From positions 3,224,001 through 3,288,000 of the forward strand of contig NZ_CP041188.1 in NCBI RefSeq assembly GCF_006517235.1: a DNA stretch of 64,000 nucleotides, given 5' to 3'. Shown in pieces: positions 26,242 through 35,111 of this stretch (its first letter is position 1; each line of letters opens with the position of its first letter). The DNA is from Pseudarthrobacter sp. NIBRBAC000502772 (GTDB taxonomy: Bacteria; Actinomycetota; Actinomycetes; Actinomycetales; Micrococcaceae). The notes under the pieces are model-generated. The model was given only the letters and a program-made list of their open reading frames with translations. It searched no databases and was not told the DNA's origin. The position numbers were made by a program, and so were the translations under genes.

Positions 26242-27214
26242 CGGACCCCGCCGCCCTCCGCGAGGCGGCCACTACCCGTTCAACCGAGGGCAGCGCTGCC
26301 AGTTCCATATGTTTGGCGTACGGCACAGGCACTTCCGCACTGCAGACCCGCTCCACCGGGGCATCCAGGTCGAAAAACGCGTGCTCGCTGATCCTCGCAG
26401 CTATCTCCGCCGAGATACTGCCGCTCCGCCAGCCCTCGTCAACCACCACCGCCCGGTGGGTCCTGCCCACGCTGCGAAGGATGGTTCGGTCATCGAGTGG
26501 CCGAAGGACCCGCAGATCGATGACCTCCGCGTCAATGCCTTCCCCCGCCAACTGCTCAGCGGCGTCCAGCACAGCGGGAAGCGTGCCCCCGTAGGTGATG
26601 AGCGTGATGTCCTCACCCGGGCGCAGGACAGCAGCCTCATCAATGCCGACCGGCCCGGCGTCGTCCGCCAGCTCCCCGGCCACGTTATATAGCGAGCCGT
26701 GCTCAAAGATCAGTACCGGGTCCGGGTCCTCCAGCGCGGTCCACAGCATCCCGCGGGCATCGGCAAGGGTGGCAGGAGTCAGGATGCGCAGGCCCGGAAT
26801 GTGCGCGTACCAGCCTTCCAGGCTGTGCGAATGCTGGGCGCCCAGCTGGCGGCCGGCCCCGGTGGTCATCCGGATAACCAGCGGCACGTTGAACTGCCCG
26901 CCGGACATATGCAGCAAGGTGGCGGCATTGTTCACAATCTGGTCCAGCGCGAGCAGGCTGAAGTTGACGGTCATGACTTCCACGATGGGACGCAGCCCGC
27001 CCAGGGCGGCCCCGATGCCCGCGCCTACGAAACCGGATTCAGACAGCGGGGTATCGCGGATGCGGTCGGGCCCGAATTCTTCCAGCAACCCAAGACTGAC
27101 GGCGAAGCTGCCCCCATAGCGGCCCACGTCCTCGCCCATCAGGAAGACCCGGCTGTCGCGCTGGATGGCATCACGGAGGGCAGCGCGCACCGCTTCCCGG
27201 TAAGTGGTCTTCAT
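26234..27214 (-). CDS. 2-oxoacid/acetoin dehydrogenase E1 beta subunit
   Basis: A 326-residue beta subunit of a heterotetrameric thiamine-dependent E1. [36 protein letters not shown] and [16 protein letters not shown] are typical of AcoB/PdhB proteins. The transketolase C-terminal domain begins at about 190. The start overlaps the E1alpha stop as ATGA and the stop overlaps E2 by 8 bp. It resembles acetoin or pyruvate dehydrogenases more than branched-chain ones, but this cannot be settled by eye. Confidence 0.92.
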   Translation of the reverse strand: MKTTYREAVRAALRDAIQRDSRVFLMGEDVGRYGGSFAVSLGLLEEFGPDRIRDTPLSESGFVGAGIGAALGGLRPIVEVMTVNFSLLALDQIVNNAATLLHMSGGQFNVPLVIRMTTGAGRQLGAQHSHSLEGWYAHIPGLRILTPATLADARGMLWTALEDPDPVLIFEHGSLYNVAGELADDAGPVGIDEAAVLRPGEDITLITYGGTLPAVLDAAEQLAGEGIDAEVIDLRVLRPLDDRTILRSVGRTHRAVVVDEGWRSGSISAEIAARISEHAFFDLDAPVERVCSAEVPVPYAKHMELAALPSVERVVAASRRAAGSGG

Positions 27215-28260
27215 CCTGCCACCCGGCTTTCTCTGGACTTGCTGTCTCGGCCTTGTCCGCTGCCGCCGCTGATGGCCGGCTCGCTGGTCACGAATCTGGT
27301 GAGATCCTCCACCGGTTCGAGGGTGCCTGCCTCAGCGAACCCGACGGCGGCCGTTATCTCGGCGTCGACCTCCGCCTGCAGCGCGGCCCACTCCTCCTCC
27401 GGCAGCTGGCCTGCGGCCTCCAGCGTGGCCTGGAGCAGGCGAATAGGGTCCCGCTCCATCCATCGGGCCACCTCCGCTTTCTCCCGATACAGCTCAGGGT
27501 CGAACATCGAATGTGCCCGGAAGCGGTAGGTGCGCAACTCCAGGAAATGCGGGCCACCCCCGGAGCGGACCGCGTCCACAGCCCGGCGCGAAGCCTCTTC
27601 CACGGCGAGCACATCCATGCCGTCAACGCTCCAGGCCGGAATCTCATAGCCTGCGGCCTTCAGGGCCAAGTCCGTCTGGGACTCGGAGCGGACCAGGGCC
27701 GTACCCATGGCATAGAGATTGTTCTCGCAGCAGAAGAGCACCGGAAGCTGCCAGAGGGCGGCCAGGTTCAGGCTTTCGTGGAACTCCCCCTCAGCCACCG
27801 CACCTTCACCAAAGAAGCATGCGGTGACCCGGCGCCGGCCGGCCAGCCTGTCGGCCAGGGCAAGCCCGACGGCGAGCGGCAGCCCGCCGGCTACGATCGC
27901 ATTGCCGCCATAGAACCGGGTCGCGGCGTCAAACAGATGCATGGACCCTCCCCTGCCGCGGCAGCATCCTTCGGCATGGCCGTACATCTCGGCCAGAATG
28001 GCGCTGGCGGATACACCCCGGAGGAGGGCGTGCCCATGCTCCCGGTACGTGGCCACTACTGCGTCCTCAGCTGTGAGGGTTTCGATCACGCCGGCCGCTA
28101 CGGCTTCTTCGCCGATGTAGACGTGCAGGAAACCGCGGATTTTGGCAGCGCTGTACAGTTCAACGCACTTTTCCTCCAGCCGGCGCACCCGCAGCATCTG
28201 CTGCAGAAGATGCCGTGCATTCCCAGCCTCCGAAACTGACTGGCTTTGTAGGGGACTCAT
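27211..28260 (-). CDS. 2-oxoacid/acetoin dehydrogenase E1 alpha subunit
   Basis: A 349-residue alpha subunit that binds thiamine diphosphate. The cofactor motif runs from [15 protein letters not shown] (starting at residue 151) to the paired Asn at 180-181. The N-terminal helix [15 protein letters not shown] and [15 protein letters not shown] fit AcoA/PdhA proteins, as does RYR-type [13 protein letters not shown], which resembles the phosphorylation-loop area. It overlaps both neighbours as ATGA. Confidence 0.92.
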   Translation of the reverse strand: MSPLQSQSVSEAGNARHLLQQMLRVRRLEEKCVELYSAAKIRGFLHVYIGEEAVAAGVIETLTAEDAVVATYREHGHALLRGVSASAILAEMYGHAEGCCRGRGGSMHLFDAATRFYGGNAIVAGGLPLAVGLALADRLAGRRRVTACFFGEGAVAEGEFHESLNLAALWQLPVLFCCENNLYAMGTALVRSESQTDLALKAAGYEIPAWSVDGMDVLAVEEASRRAVDAVRSGGGPHFLELRTYRFRAHSMFDPELYREKAEVARWMERDPIRLLQATLEAAGQLPEEEWAALQAEVDAEITAAVGFAEAGTLEPVEDLTRFVTSEPAISGGSGQGRDSKSRESRVAG

Positions 28261-30074
28261 GACCGCTCGCCAACCGCCGGTTCGAGGGTTGAAAGGTCGC
28301 CTTCCGGAAGCCCCAGTTCGCGTGACTTCAGGAGACGTCGGAGGATCTTTCCGCTCCGCGTTTTTGGCAGGTTGGTGGTGAAGTCGAGCAGTCGGGGGGC
28401 CACCGCCGGCCCAAGCCTCTTCCGGGCGAACCCGATAATGTCGAGCCTGAGCTCCTCGGAGGGTTCCGGGCCCGGCCGGAGCTCAACAAAGGCCTTCACC
28501 ACTTCCCCGGCCACCGGATCGGGAACGCCAATCACGCCCGCTTCGGCCACTGCAGGGTGCTCCATCAGGCAGCTTTCCACTTCGAAAGGACCGATCAGGT
28601 GGCCCGAAGACTTGATCACGTCATCTCCGCGGCCCACGAACCAGAAGTACCCGTCCTCGTCGCGCGTTGCCAGGTCTCCTGTGAGGTACCAGCCGCCGGC
28701 GAAACAGCGGCGGTATCGCTCCTCGTCATTGAGGTAGCCGCGGAACATCGAGGGCCAGCCGGGACGCAATGCCAGCTCCCCCACGGCGCCGGGCCCGGTG
28801 ACGAGCCGGGCCTCGCCGTCCTGGATGACCGGCGTTCCGTTGGCATCCCGGGCCACCAGCGCCGCCTCGATGCCGGGGAGCGGCCGTCCCATGGATCCGG
28901 GACGGATTGGCGTGGCAGCATAGTTGGCGATCATGATTCCCCCCGTTTCGGTCTGCCACCAGTTGTCGTGCACGGGCAGGCCCAGCACGTCCCGGCCCCA
29001 GAGAACAACTTCGGGATTCAGCGGCTCACCCACGCTGGCCACGAACCGCAGCGCGGACAGGTCATAGCCTGCCGCCTTCTCTGCTCCGGCCTTCATAAGC
29101 ATGCGCAATGCCGTCGGAGCGGTGTACCAGACTGTGACCCGGTGTTCGGCGAGGATCCTGTACCAGCGGTCCACGTCCAGTTCCTCTTCGTCCACCACGG
29201 CCGTGACGCCGTGCACGAGCGGGGCAATGATGCCGTAGGAGGTACCCGTCACCCACCCCGGATCGGCGGTACACCAGTAGATGTCGTCAGGATGCAGGTC
29301 CAGGGCGAAGTATCCGGTGGCGTAGTGGGCGGTCACGGCGTCGTGAACGTGGATTGCACCCTTCGGCGTCCCGGTGGTCCCGCTCGTGAAGTGGAGCAGG
29401 GCCATGTCCTCGGGCTGCGTGGCTGCAATGGGCTGGTCCGGCGGGGCGGCCTGCAGTAGTCCGGCGAGGTCCAGGGTGCCGGGCTCCGGGTTCCCTTCGG
29501 CATCCACCAGCAGGACAAAGCGGAGCTCCGGGAGGGAGTCCCGGATAGGTGCCACCTTCTTGCGGTACAGCGCCCTGGTGGTGATCAACGCTCGTCCGGA
29601 GCCCAGGTAGAGCCTTTGCCGCACCGGTTCCGGTCCGAAGGCGGAGAACAGTGGACAGAAGACGCTGGCGTTCTTGAACGTGCCCAGGACAGCGGTGTAG
29701 AGTTCCGGGCTGCGGCCCAGAAGCGAGAAGACCCGGTCACCTCGTCCGATACCCAGCGTCCGGAGGACGGAGGCGAACCTGTCGGTGTCCCCGGCAAGCC
29801 CGGCATAAGTCAGGGAGCGGATGCTGCCGTCCGCCCGGACGAACCGGAGTGCTTCGGTTCCGGCCAGATGGCCTGCGGCATGGCGGTCAACTGCCTCGTA
29901 GGCGATGTTCAGGCCTCCGCTACCCGGGAGTCCGGCCAAAGCCCGCCGCACCCCATCCCAGGTGAAGGCCGCCCGCTCGGCCTCGTAGTCGGCCAGGTTG
30001 GGCTTCACCCGCAAGGACCCCGTGTCCTTGGTGATGACAGGCCATCGGGTGGAGCGTTGGGTTCCTGCACTCAT
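28257..30074 (-). CDS. acsA: AcsA-like AMP-forming acetyl-CoA/acyl-CoA synthetase
   Basis: A 605-residue adenylate-forming enzyme closest in wording to the Bacillus AcsA type. The P-loop [14 protein letters not shown], the segment [12 protein letters not shown], the core motif WWQTETGG, and the catalytic lysine in [10 protein letters not shown] are all present. The tail [14 protein letters not shown] is also AcsA-like. It converts acetate or another short acid to acyl-CoA through an acyl-AMP. ATG 30074 was chosen; GTG 30095 in the same frame is possible. It is first gene of the acsA-E1-E2-ACP operon, with a DosR-like box just upstream. Confidence 0.88.
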   Translation of the reverse strand: MSAGTQRSTRWPVITKDTGSLRVKPNLADYEAERAAFTWDGVRRALAGLPGSGGLNIAYEAVDRHAAGHLAGTEALRFVRADGSIRSLTYAGLAGDTDRFASVLRTLGIGRGDRVFSLLGRSPELYTAVLGTFKNASVFCPLFSAFGPEPVRQRLYLGSGRALITTRALYRKKVAPIRDSLPELRFVLLVDAEGNPEPGTLDLAGLLQAAPPDQPIAATQPEDMALLHFTSGTTGTPKGAIHVHDAVTAHYATGYFALDLHPDDIYWCTADPGWVTGTSYGIIAPLVHGVTAVVDEEELDVDRWYRILAEHRVTVWYTAPTALRMLMKAGAEKAAGYDLSALRFVASVGEPLNPEVVLWGRDVLGLPVHDNWWQTETGGIMIANYAATPIRPGSMGRPLPGIEAALVARDANGTPVIQDGEARLVTGPGAVGELALRPGWPSMFRGYLNDEERYRRCFAGGWYLTGDLATRDEDGYFWFVGRGDDVIKSSGHLIGPFEVESCLMEHPAVAEAGVIGVPDPVAGEVVKAFVELRPGPEPSEELRLDIIGFARKRLGPAVAPRLLDFTTNLPKTRSGKILRRLLKSRELGLPEGDLSTLEPAVGERS

Positions 30075-30107
30075 GGTTCCATCCGACGCCCGCACCGGGC
30101 CTCGGGG

Positions 30108-30127
30108 GTAGAGTCCAAGGTCCCCCA
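30108..30127 (-). promoter_or_regulatory. DosR/DevR-box-like site upstream of the acsA operon
   Basis: Read on the minus strand, TGGGGGACCTTGGACTCTAC matches 13 of 20 DosR-box positions, with all six principal contact bases (G4, G6, C8, G13, C15, C17). It ends 33 bp before ATG 30074. It also lies between this operon and the stop of the esterase-like gene upstream. Confidence 0.4.
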
Positions 30128-30163
30128 GCCGGCAGCCCGGTCAGCAGTGGGTTGAGGCACGGT

Positions 30164-31492
30164 TTAGAAGCCGGTCGGCTCGGTTTCGAGCTCGGGCTCT
30201 GTGGGCACGTGTTCGTGGTGCAATGGCCCCAGCGCCGTTGTCCGGGGAAACCACAACAATGCGTCATAGCGCTGGCCCATGGCGGTGGGGACGTAGTTGC
30301 CCCTCTCGCGATGGGGGTCGTAGACAACCCCGATGGCCCGGTGTCCGCGCCAGGAGGGGAGCCAGCGGCCCGCCCGGTCCGCGCCGAATATCAGTGTGGA
30401 CGGGCTCTGGAGGGCTGAGTGAAGGAGGTCTTCGTGGCTGCCGGGCATGGCTTCCGGGACGTTCATGACCTGTTCTGGGGAACCCCAGGAACGTGCGGCA
30501 GTGACGGATCCTTGATATGAGGCAAAGCCGACGAGGACCACGGATCCGTGATGCCGCCTACGCATCAGCTGGCCGATGTTGACCATCCCGCCCAAAGCCA
30601 TATCCGTCGCCCTGGCATCACCTATGTGCGTATTGTGGGCCCAGACCAGGCCCTTTGAGCCGGGACCGTGGTGGCGTGCCAGCCGGTCTATAGTGTCACT
30701 CATGTGGTGGTCACGGATGTTCCAGGACTGCTGGTCACCGCGGATCATGGTCCGGTAGTAGCGCTCGGCATTCGCTGCGACGATGGCGTTCTGCACCGCG
30801 TCAAAAGCTGCAGGGTCGTCCTCCACCCGGCCCAAGGTCTGCCGGTGCACCTCGGCAAGGAGCGCGACCACGTCCGCCTCGCACGACTGCGGCACCAGCC
30901 GTGTGCTCGCGGCATACCGCTGGGGGTCTTCCCGGAACGGCACAAAACATTGCCACGCCTTCAGTGCGGCAGGTACGGCTTCGGGTGTGTTGGCGTCGAG
31001 CCAGCCGAAGATCTCCCGCAGGGAATCCCAGAGAGAGTAGACATCCAGCCCGTAGAAACCGGTGCGCTGATTCTCCGCCCGGGCCAGGTTCCAGTCGCGC
31101 AGCCAGGTAAGAAACTCCGCCACCACCTGGTTGGCCCACATCCAGGTGGGCCACCGTTCGAAGCCAGCCAGGAGCTGCCGCGCGTCGAGGTCCTGGTCGG
31201 TTTGGCCACGGACCCAGCAGTTGATGCGCCAGCAGTCCGGCCAGTCGCCCTCCACCCCGATCCAGCTGAACGTGTGCTCTTCGATGAGCCGGCGGCTCAG
31301 GGCCGCCCGCCACTGGTAGTACTCCTGCGTGCCGTGCGACGCCTCGCCAAGGCACACGAAGCGTGCCGGCGAGCATAATTCCACCAGATCGTCGAGGGGG
31401 CCGGACACCGTTTCCAGTGGCCGGGCCAGGGCTCGGATCTCCTCCAGTTCCGATGCGTGGGCATAGGGTCGGCGCTCGTTTCCGACGTTCAC
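30164..31492 (-). CDS. Erythromycin-esterase-family protein
   Basis: A 442-residue protein of the erythromycin esterase / succinoglycan-biosynthesis-like family. The conserved GEASHGTQEYYQWR (Glu and His of the active centre), WIGVEGDWPDCW, and WAHNTHIGD are all present. Despite the name, many members do not act on macrolides. Its start overlaps the phosphoribosyltransferase-hydrolase gene as ATGA. In Mycobacterium tuberculosis, phosphoribosyltransferase and erythromycin-esterase domains are fused in the DosR-regulated Rv2030c; here they are separate but coupled. A stress role is more likely than drug resistance. Confidence 0.88.
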   Translation of the reverse strand: MNVGNERRPYAHASELEEIRALARPLETVSGPLDDLVELCSPARFVCLGEASHGTQEYYQWRAALSRRLIEEHTFSWIGVEGDWPDCWRINCWVRGQTDQDLDARQLLAGFERWPTWMWANQVVAEFLTWLRDWNLARAENQRTGFYGLDVYSLWDSLREIFGWLDANTPEAVPAALKAWQCFVPFREDPQRYAASTRLVPQSCEADVVALLAEVHRQTLGRVEDDPAAFDAVQNAIVAANAERYYRTMIRGDQQSWNIRDHHMSDTIDRLARHHGPGSKGLVWAHNTHIGDARATDMALGGMVNIGQLMRRRHHGSVVLVGFASYQGSVTAARSWGSPEQVMNVPEAMPGSHEDLLHSALQSPSTLIFGADRAGRWLPSWRGHRAIGVVYDPHRERGNYVPTAMGQRYDALLWFPRTTALGPLHHEHVPTEPELETEPTGF

Positions 31493-32835
31493 TGCAATAG
31501 CTCCTCAGCGGGTTCTCCCTGCCGGGACGGCAGCAGGTACCGGCTAAACCAGCCAGCCGCCAGGGTGGCCGCGCGGGCCAGCGTGCCGGGTTCTTCAAAG
31601 AGGTGGGTGGCCCCCGGAACGATTTCGAGCCGGGTGGGGGCCCGCATCAGCGCCATGGCTTGCCGGTTGAGCGCCAGCACCTGGGTGTCCGCCCCGCCCA
31701 CGATCAGCAGGGTTGGGGCCCGCACGGCCGCGAGCCGGTCGCCGGCCAGGTCCGGTCGGCCTCCCCGGGACACGACGGCGGCGATGTTGGCATGCGGTTC
31801 GGCGGCTGCCCGGAGAGCAGCGCCTGCACCCGTGCTTGCCCCGAAGTAGCCAATCCGCCCATGCCACCCGTCCTGCTGCCCCTCAAGCCACCGGGTGGCA
31901 GATCCCAGCCGCTGTGCCAGCAAGGCGATATCGAAGACGTTGGCCCGGTTGACCTCCTCCGCCGGGGTCAGCAGGTCGAGCAGCAGGGTGCCCAGCCCGG
32001 CGCCGTGAAGAACGGAGGCCACGAACCTGTTGCGGGGACTGTGCCTGCTGCTGCCGCTGCCATGGGCGAAGATAACGATGCCCTCACACCCTGCCGGCCG
32101 GTACATTGTGCCGCTCAGGCGAAGCCGACCGTCGTAAATCTCGACCTCCTCCTCGGCGCCCTCGGCCAGGGCACCCTTCTGCCGAACACGGTGCAGTGCG
32201 CGGGCGGCGGCGTCGAGCAGCCGCACCACCTCCTCATCCTCCGTGGGTGAAAAGTCGTGATAGTAGTACCCCACTGCGCGGAAGTCCCGCGGTGAAACCA
32301 GGCATACGACCTCATCCGCGTCCTTAAACGAGGCCACCGTCCGGGCGGGCGCCACGGGCACGGCCAGGATCACCCGCGCCGCACCGAGCTGCCTGGCCAC
32401 CTGGCAGGCCACCCGAGCCGTGGAGCCCGTGGCAATCCCGTCGTCCACCACGATGACGGTGCGCCCGTGCACTTCGGCCCGGTTCCTCCCCTGGCGGTAC
32501 CTGGCCAGGCGCTGCTCCAGAAGTTTGCGTTCTTTCGTTTCAACCGTGCGGAGGTCCTCCTCCGTAACACCGGCCAAGGCAATTGTTCGCGTGTCCAGGA
32601 CCCGGGCGCCGCCTTCCCCAATGGCACCCAGGGCAACCTCCGGCTGGAACGGAACCCCCAATTTCCGCACCACAACCACATCCAGCGGCGCATCAAGGGC
32701 TCTCGCCACCTCGAAGGCCACCGGCACACCGCCGCGGGGCAGACCCAGCACCACCACGTCCTGACCCCGGAGCCCGGCAAGCCGCTGTCCCAACCGCCGG
32801 CCAGCATCGGTCCTGTCCAGAAACTCAAACATCAT
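31489..32835 (-). CDS. Phosphoribosyltransferase-alpha/beta-hydrolase fusion protein
   Basis: A 448-residue two-domain protein. The N-terminal half (about 1-215) is a type I phosphoribosyltransferase with the PRPP loop VIVVDDGIATGSTA. The C-terminal half (about 225-440) is a dienelactone-hydrolase-like fold with nucleophile Ser in GASTG, the acid in GGADT, and the catalytic His in GATHLFEE. The enzyme pair is found in actinobacterial stress loci of unknown chemistry. It overlaps the downstream esterase-family gene, together resembling a split Rv2030c. ATG 32835 begins MMFEFLDRTDAG. Confidence 0.9.
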   Translation of the reverse strand: MMFEFLDRTDAGRRLGQRLAGLRGQDVVVLGLPRGGVPVAFEVARALDAPLDVVVVRKLGVPFQPEVALGAIGEGGARVLDTRTIALAGVTEEDLRTVETKERKLLEQRLARYRQGRNRAEVHGRTVIVVDDGIATGSTARVACQVARQLGAARVILAVPVAPARTVASFKDADEVVCLVSPRDFRAVGYYYHDFSPTEDEEVVRLLDAAARALHRVRQKGALAEGAEEEVEIYDGRLRLSGTMYRPAGCEGIVIFAHGSGSSRHSPRNRFVASVLHGAGLGTLLLDLLTPAEEVNRANVFDIALLAQRLGSATRWLEGQQDGWHGRIGYFGASTGAGAALRAAAEPHANIAAVVSRGGRPDLAGDRLAAVRAPTLLIVGGADTQVLALNRQAMALMRAPTRLEIVPGATHLFEEPGTLARAATLAAGWFSRYLLPSRQGEPAEELLQ

Positions 32836-32936
32836 CTCTCACCGTTCATGGACTGTTTCCTCCCCTTGCAGGGGAGCCGCCCTACGGGCCCAAGACGCGC
32901 AGGACAAAATGGGCGTCCGACACACTTTTGGCTACC

Positions 32937-32956
32937 AACGCGGCCCGAGTCCCCGG
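32937..32956 (-). promoter_or_regulatory. Weak DosR-box-like site upstream of the phosphoribosyltransferase gene
   Basis: AACGCGGCCCGAGTCCCCGG keeps all six contact bases of the DosR box but only about 11 of 20 positions overall. It lies 102 bp before ATG 32835. In DNA this GC-rich such a match can occur by chance, so it is the weakest of the four. Confidence 0.25.
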
Positions 32957-32996
32957 CCAGTGCGGCTTCTCCTTGTCCGGTTTCGTATTCTCGCGA

Positions 32997-33464
32997 CTAC
33001 CGGCCTTGGCCGGTGCGGGCCGTACCGCGGCCAAGCGCAATGCCCAACGCGAGCATGAGGACTCCCAGTATGGCGTGGAGCCAGTTGTCTGCTGTGTTGA
33101 CGGGGATGAAGTTGGCTGCGGAGGCCTGATCAATCAGAAGCCCGTACAGCCAGATCACAAGGTATAAAGCTCCTCCGCCGATCAGGAAATACTTCGACTG
33201 GGCGGGGGTCCTTCCCATGAGCAGGCCGGCTGCCCCGAACGCCAAGTGGACAATGTTATGCAAAATGGACACTTGGAAGATGCCCAGGAGCAGGGCACCT
33301 GAGCCGTGGCCTGCGAAGGTCAACTGTGAATAATTTGTCGTGATGCCGGGGATGAAGCCGAGGACTCCCACGAGGGCGAAAACGGCACCGGCGGCAAGGG
33401 TTGTGATCTCGACGAACGTTCGGTGGTGGGCACCGATGCCCGGGTGTGCTGATGACGCAGACAT
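32997..33464 (-). CDS. DUF4383 membrane protein
   Basis: A 155-residue integral membrane protein with four predicted helices, including TLAAGAVFALVGVLGFIPGI, then LHNIVHLAFGAAGLLMG and YLVIWLYGLLI, and a last one near the C-terminus. HNIVHL with the NTADNWLH motif is characteristic of DUF4383. Function is unknown. ATG 33464 is preceded by GGGAG. It is divergent from hsp20 and shares its upstream region, which contains a DosR-like box. Proteins of this family often lie in actinobacterial stress regions. Confidence 0.88.
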   Translation of the reverse strand: MSASSAHPGIGAHHRTFVEITTLAAGAVFALVGVLGFIPGITTNYSQLTFAGHGSGALLLGIFQVSILHNIVHLAFGAAGLLMGRTPAQSKYFLIGGGALYLVIWLYGLLIDQASAANFIPVNTADNWLHAILGVLMLALGIALGRGTARTGQGR

Positions 33465-33869
33465 CTTGGTCTCCCTCATATGGGTGTTCCTGTGCTGATA
33501 AGGGTCCTGGTAGGCAGGCGCTGGCCGAGGATGTGTCAGCCCTGTTCCGGGGGCCCATGATTCATGGTTCAATGCCAGACATGGAGGAAGTCAGAGGCTT
33601 TAGTCCTGCTCCCCTGAAGGTTGACGACCTTGTCTTATGTCCAGGCTCTCGCTGCGGGCCAACGTCACGGTCGTGATCATAGTGGTTTTGGCCGTTGGAA
33701 GGCCCCACGTCGGTTCGGTCTGGCTCGGACAGGCGTCTGCACGAAGAATCCCAGACATATGGGCCCCCGATCTGCCTGTTGACTTCCGCGGGTCCGGACC
33801 TGCGTCTGCCCCGCAAGTGGAGTCTTTCGTCCCTGTTGCCAGCTTCTTCGCGAGTATCTCAAGAACCTG
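33465..33869. other. 405 bp regulatory and eroded region before hsp20
   Basis: It holds no supportable intact gene. It contains a DosR-like box at 33591-33610 and the presumed promoter of DUF4383. It should also contain the first about 40 codons of hsp20, but the frame leading into hsp20 is closed by TGA at 33780-33782 and reads LPRVRTCVCPASGVFRPCC, unlike any Hsp20 N-terminus. Confidence 0.5.
33591..33610 (+). promoter_or_regulatory. DosR/DevR-box-like site between DUF4383 and hsp20
   Basis: TCAGAGGCTTTAGTCCTGCT matches 13 of 20 DosR-box positions, with a run of nine identical bases (CTTTAGTCC) in the core. Five of the six contact positions are kept. The site is near-palindromic, so it could serve both divergent genes. 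Confidence 0.4.
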
Positions 33870-34166
33870 GTGGTACGCGCCGAGATACCCGGCGTTGATC
33901 CCGACAAAGACGTCGAGATCACGATGGCCGACGGATTCCTGCACATCCACGCCGAACGCCGTGAAAAAGAAGAACACAAGGACAACGGCAACTTCCGGTC
34001 CGAATTCCGCTACGGCTCATTCAGCCGCAACATCCCGCTCCCGGACGGAGTGAAGGAAGCAGACATCAAAGCCAGCTACACCAACGGGGTCCTGGAAGTC
34101 CGCGCCCCGCTGCCGGACGGGGCCGAACCCACCACCCCAAAGAAACTCCCCATCACCCGCGGATGA
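33870..34166 (+). CDS. Hsp20 / alpha-crystallin protein, N-terminally truncated
   Basis: Ninety-eight residues cover the alpha-crystallin domain: VRAEIPGVDPDKDVEITMAD, FRYGSFSRNIPLPDGV and NGVLEVRAPLPDG. Small heat-shock chaperones of this type hold unfolded proteins and oligomerise through the N-terminal arm, which is about 40 residues in relatives but missing here. The only in-frame start after the TGA at 33780 is GTG 33870. The gene may be expressed in a short form or be a pseudogene; its coding part looks otherwise intact. Confidence 0.7.
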   Translation: MVRAEIPGVDPDKDVEITMADGFLHIHAERREKEEHKDNGNFRSEFRYGSFSRNIPLPDGVKEADIKASYTNGVLEVRAPLPDGAEPTTPKKLPITRG

Positions 34167-34167
34167 C

Positions 34168-34356
34168 ATGACAGGCCCCCAGGACCACCCCGGATCCGGG
34201 ATCGACATCAAATCGCTCTGTTCGCTCCTGGATCCGGCCACCCGGCAATGGTTCATGGACCTCAGCGGGAGCGGCATTGTGCCTCGCAAAACAGCCGCCG
34301 AAGTCTGTGAGGCTCGCGGCACAGCGGGTGCGGAATCATGGCGGGAACAATCGTGA
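34168..34356 (+). CDS. Small hypothetical protein downstream of hsp20
   Basis: A 62-residue frame beginning 1 bp after the hsp20 stop. SLCSLLDPATRQWFMD resembles the N-terminus of small actinobacterial proteins in which 'LDPxTxxWxxDxPG' is followed by about 30 more residues. Here the sequence after LSGSG diverges and ends early, so it may be truncated or eroded. Function unknown. Confidence 0.4.
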   Translation: MTGPQDHPGSGIDIKSLCSLLDPATRQWFMDLSGSGIVPRKTAAEVCEARGTAGAESWREQS

Positions 34357-34928
34357 ACGGCTCGTCTGGGCGGCGTTCCTCCTCGGAGCGGTACTGCTGC
34401 TCAACGTGGGCAACGCCATCGTCTACGGTGTCGGCGACCCGCTCGCCGCCCTGGTCCTCGCGTCGGTCCAGTTCTCATCACGCTGTGGGGGTATCCGCTC
34501 CCGCGGCCCGTGGACTGGGTGCCGCTGCTGGCGCTGGCAGTCACCGTGGGCTTCTTCGAAGCGGTCTTCTTCAGGGGATTCATCGAGACCCGGCTGGAGG
34601 CCAGCTTCGGCCCCATTGCAGGGGTCGCCGGAGCCGCCGCCCTGTACGCCGCCTACGGCATGGCCTACCACGTCGGCTACGGCATGGGAGGGACCGAAAT
34701 GCTCCTGCTTTTCGGGCTCGGGATCGTTTATGCGGTTGCCTTTGCCGTCGCCCGGAACCTCGTGGTCCTCTGGCCACTGCTGGTGCCCCTCGGATCCTTC
34801 CACCAGCGCCGTACCAGGCCGGCGGGAGCATCCCATGGCCACCGGCTCCCAAGGAACAGGCCAGAAAGATGACCGGGGTGACAATGCTGCCCCGGCCCTG
34901 CAGTTCACTATCGCCCATGGCACTGTGA
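34328..34928 (+). pseudogene. Frameshifted CPBP-family intramembrane protease
   Basis: Three frames together encode a CPBP (CAAX/bacteriocin-processing) membrane protein. Frame one runs from GTG 34328 to about 34472 (LVWAAFLLGAVLLLNVGNAI). Frame two runs from about 34473 to 34800 (LITLWGYPLPRPVDWVPLL, then FFEAVFFRGFIETRLE). Frame three continues with YQAGGSIPWPP. The family EExxxR motif appears as EAVFFR, so the second Glu is lost. Two frameshifts plus a missing C-terminus make this a decaying gene. An intact 120-residue frame (34510-34872) covers the middle only. Confidence 0.65.
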
Positions 34929-35055
34929 CGCATCAGAGTCTTTGGCCCCCGCGGCGGGCAGCGGGACCGGGACTTCAGCCCGAAGAGTCGGCTGAGTGGC
35001 TGCCACGATTGACCGCAGACAGGCTCCGGAGGGGGTGCGCAAACCGGTTAGAACG

Positions 35056-35095
35056 CGACGGCGGCCGGTCACCTTTCGGTGACCGGCCGCCGTCG
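35056..35095. terminator. Strong hairpin terminator after metE
   Basis: Eighteen-bp perfect arms (CGACGGCGGCCGGTCACC and its complement) with a TTTC loop lie 16 bp past the metE stop. It has only a short T-rich flank but is very stable, and probably ends metE transcription. Confidence 0.75.
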
Positions 35096-35111
35096 GCGTT
35101 AACGCGGTGGG

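Noticed and set aside
30164..31492. Macrolide-resistance gene
   Set aside because: The family name is erythromycin esterase, but context and similarity to the Rv2030c domain favour a stress function; resistance cannot be inferred.
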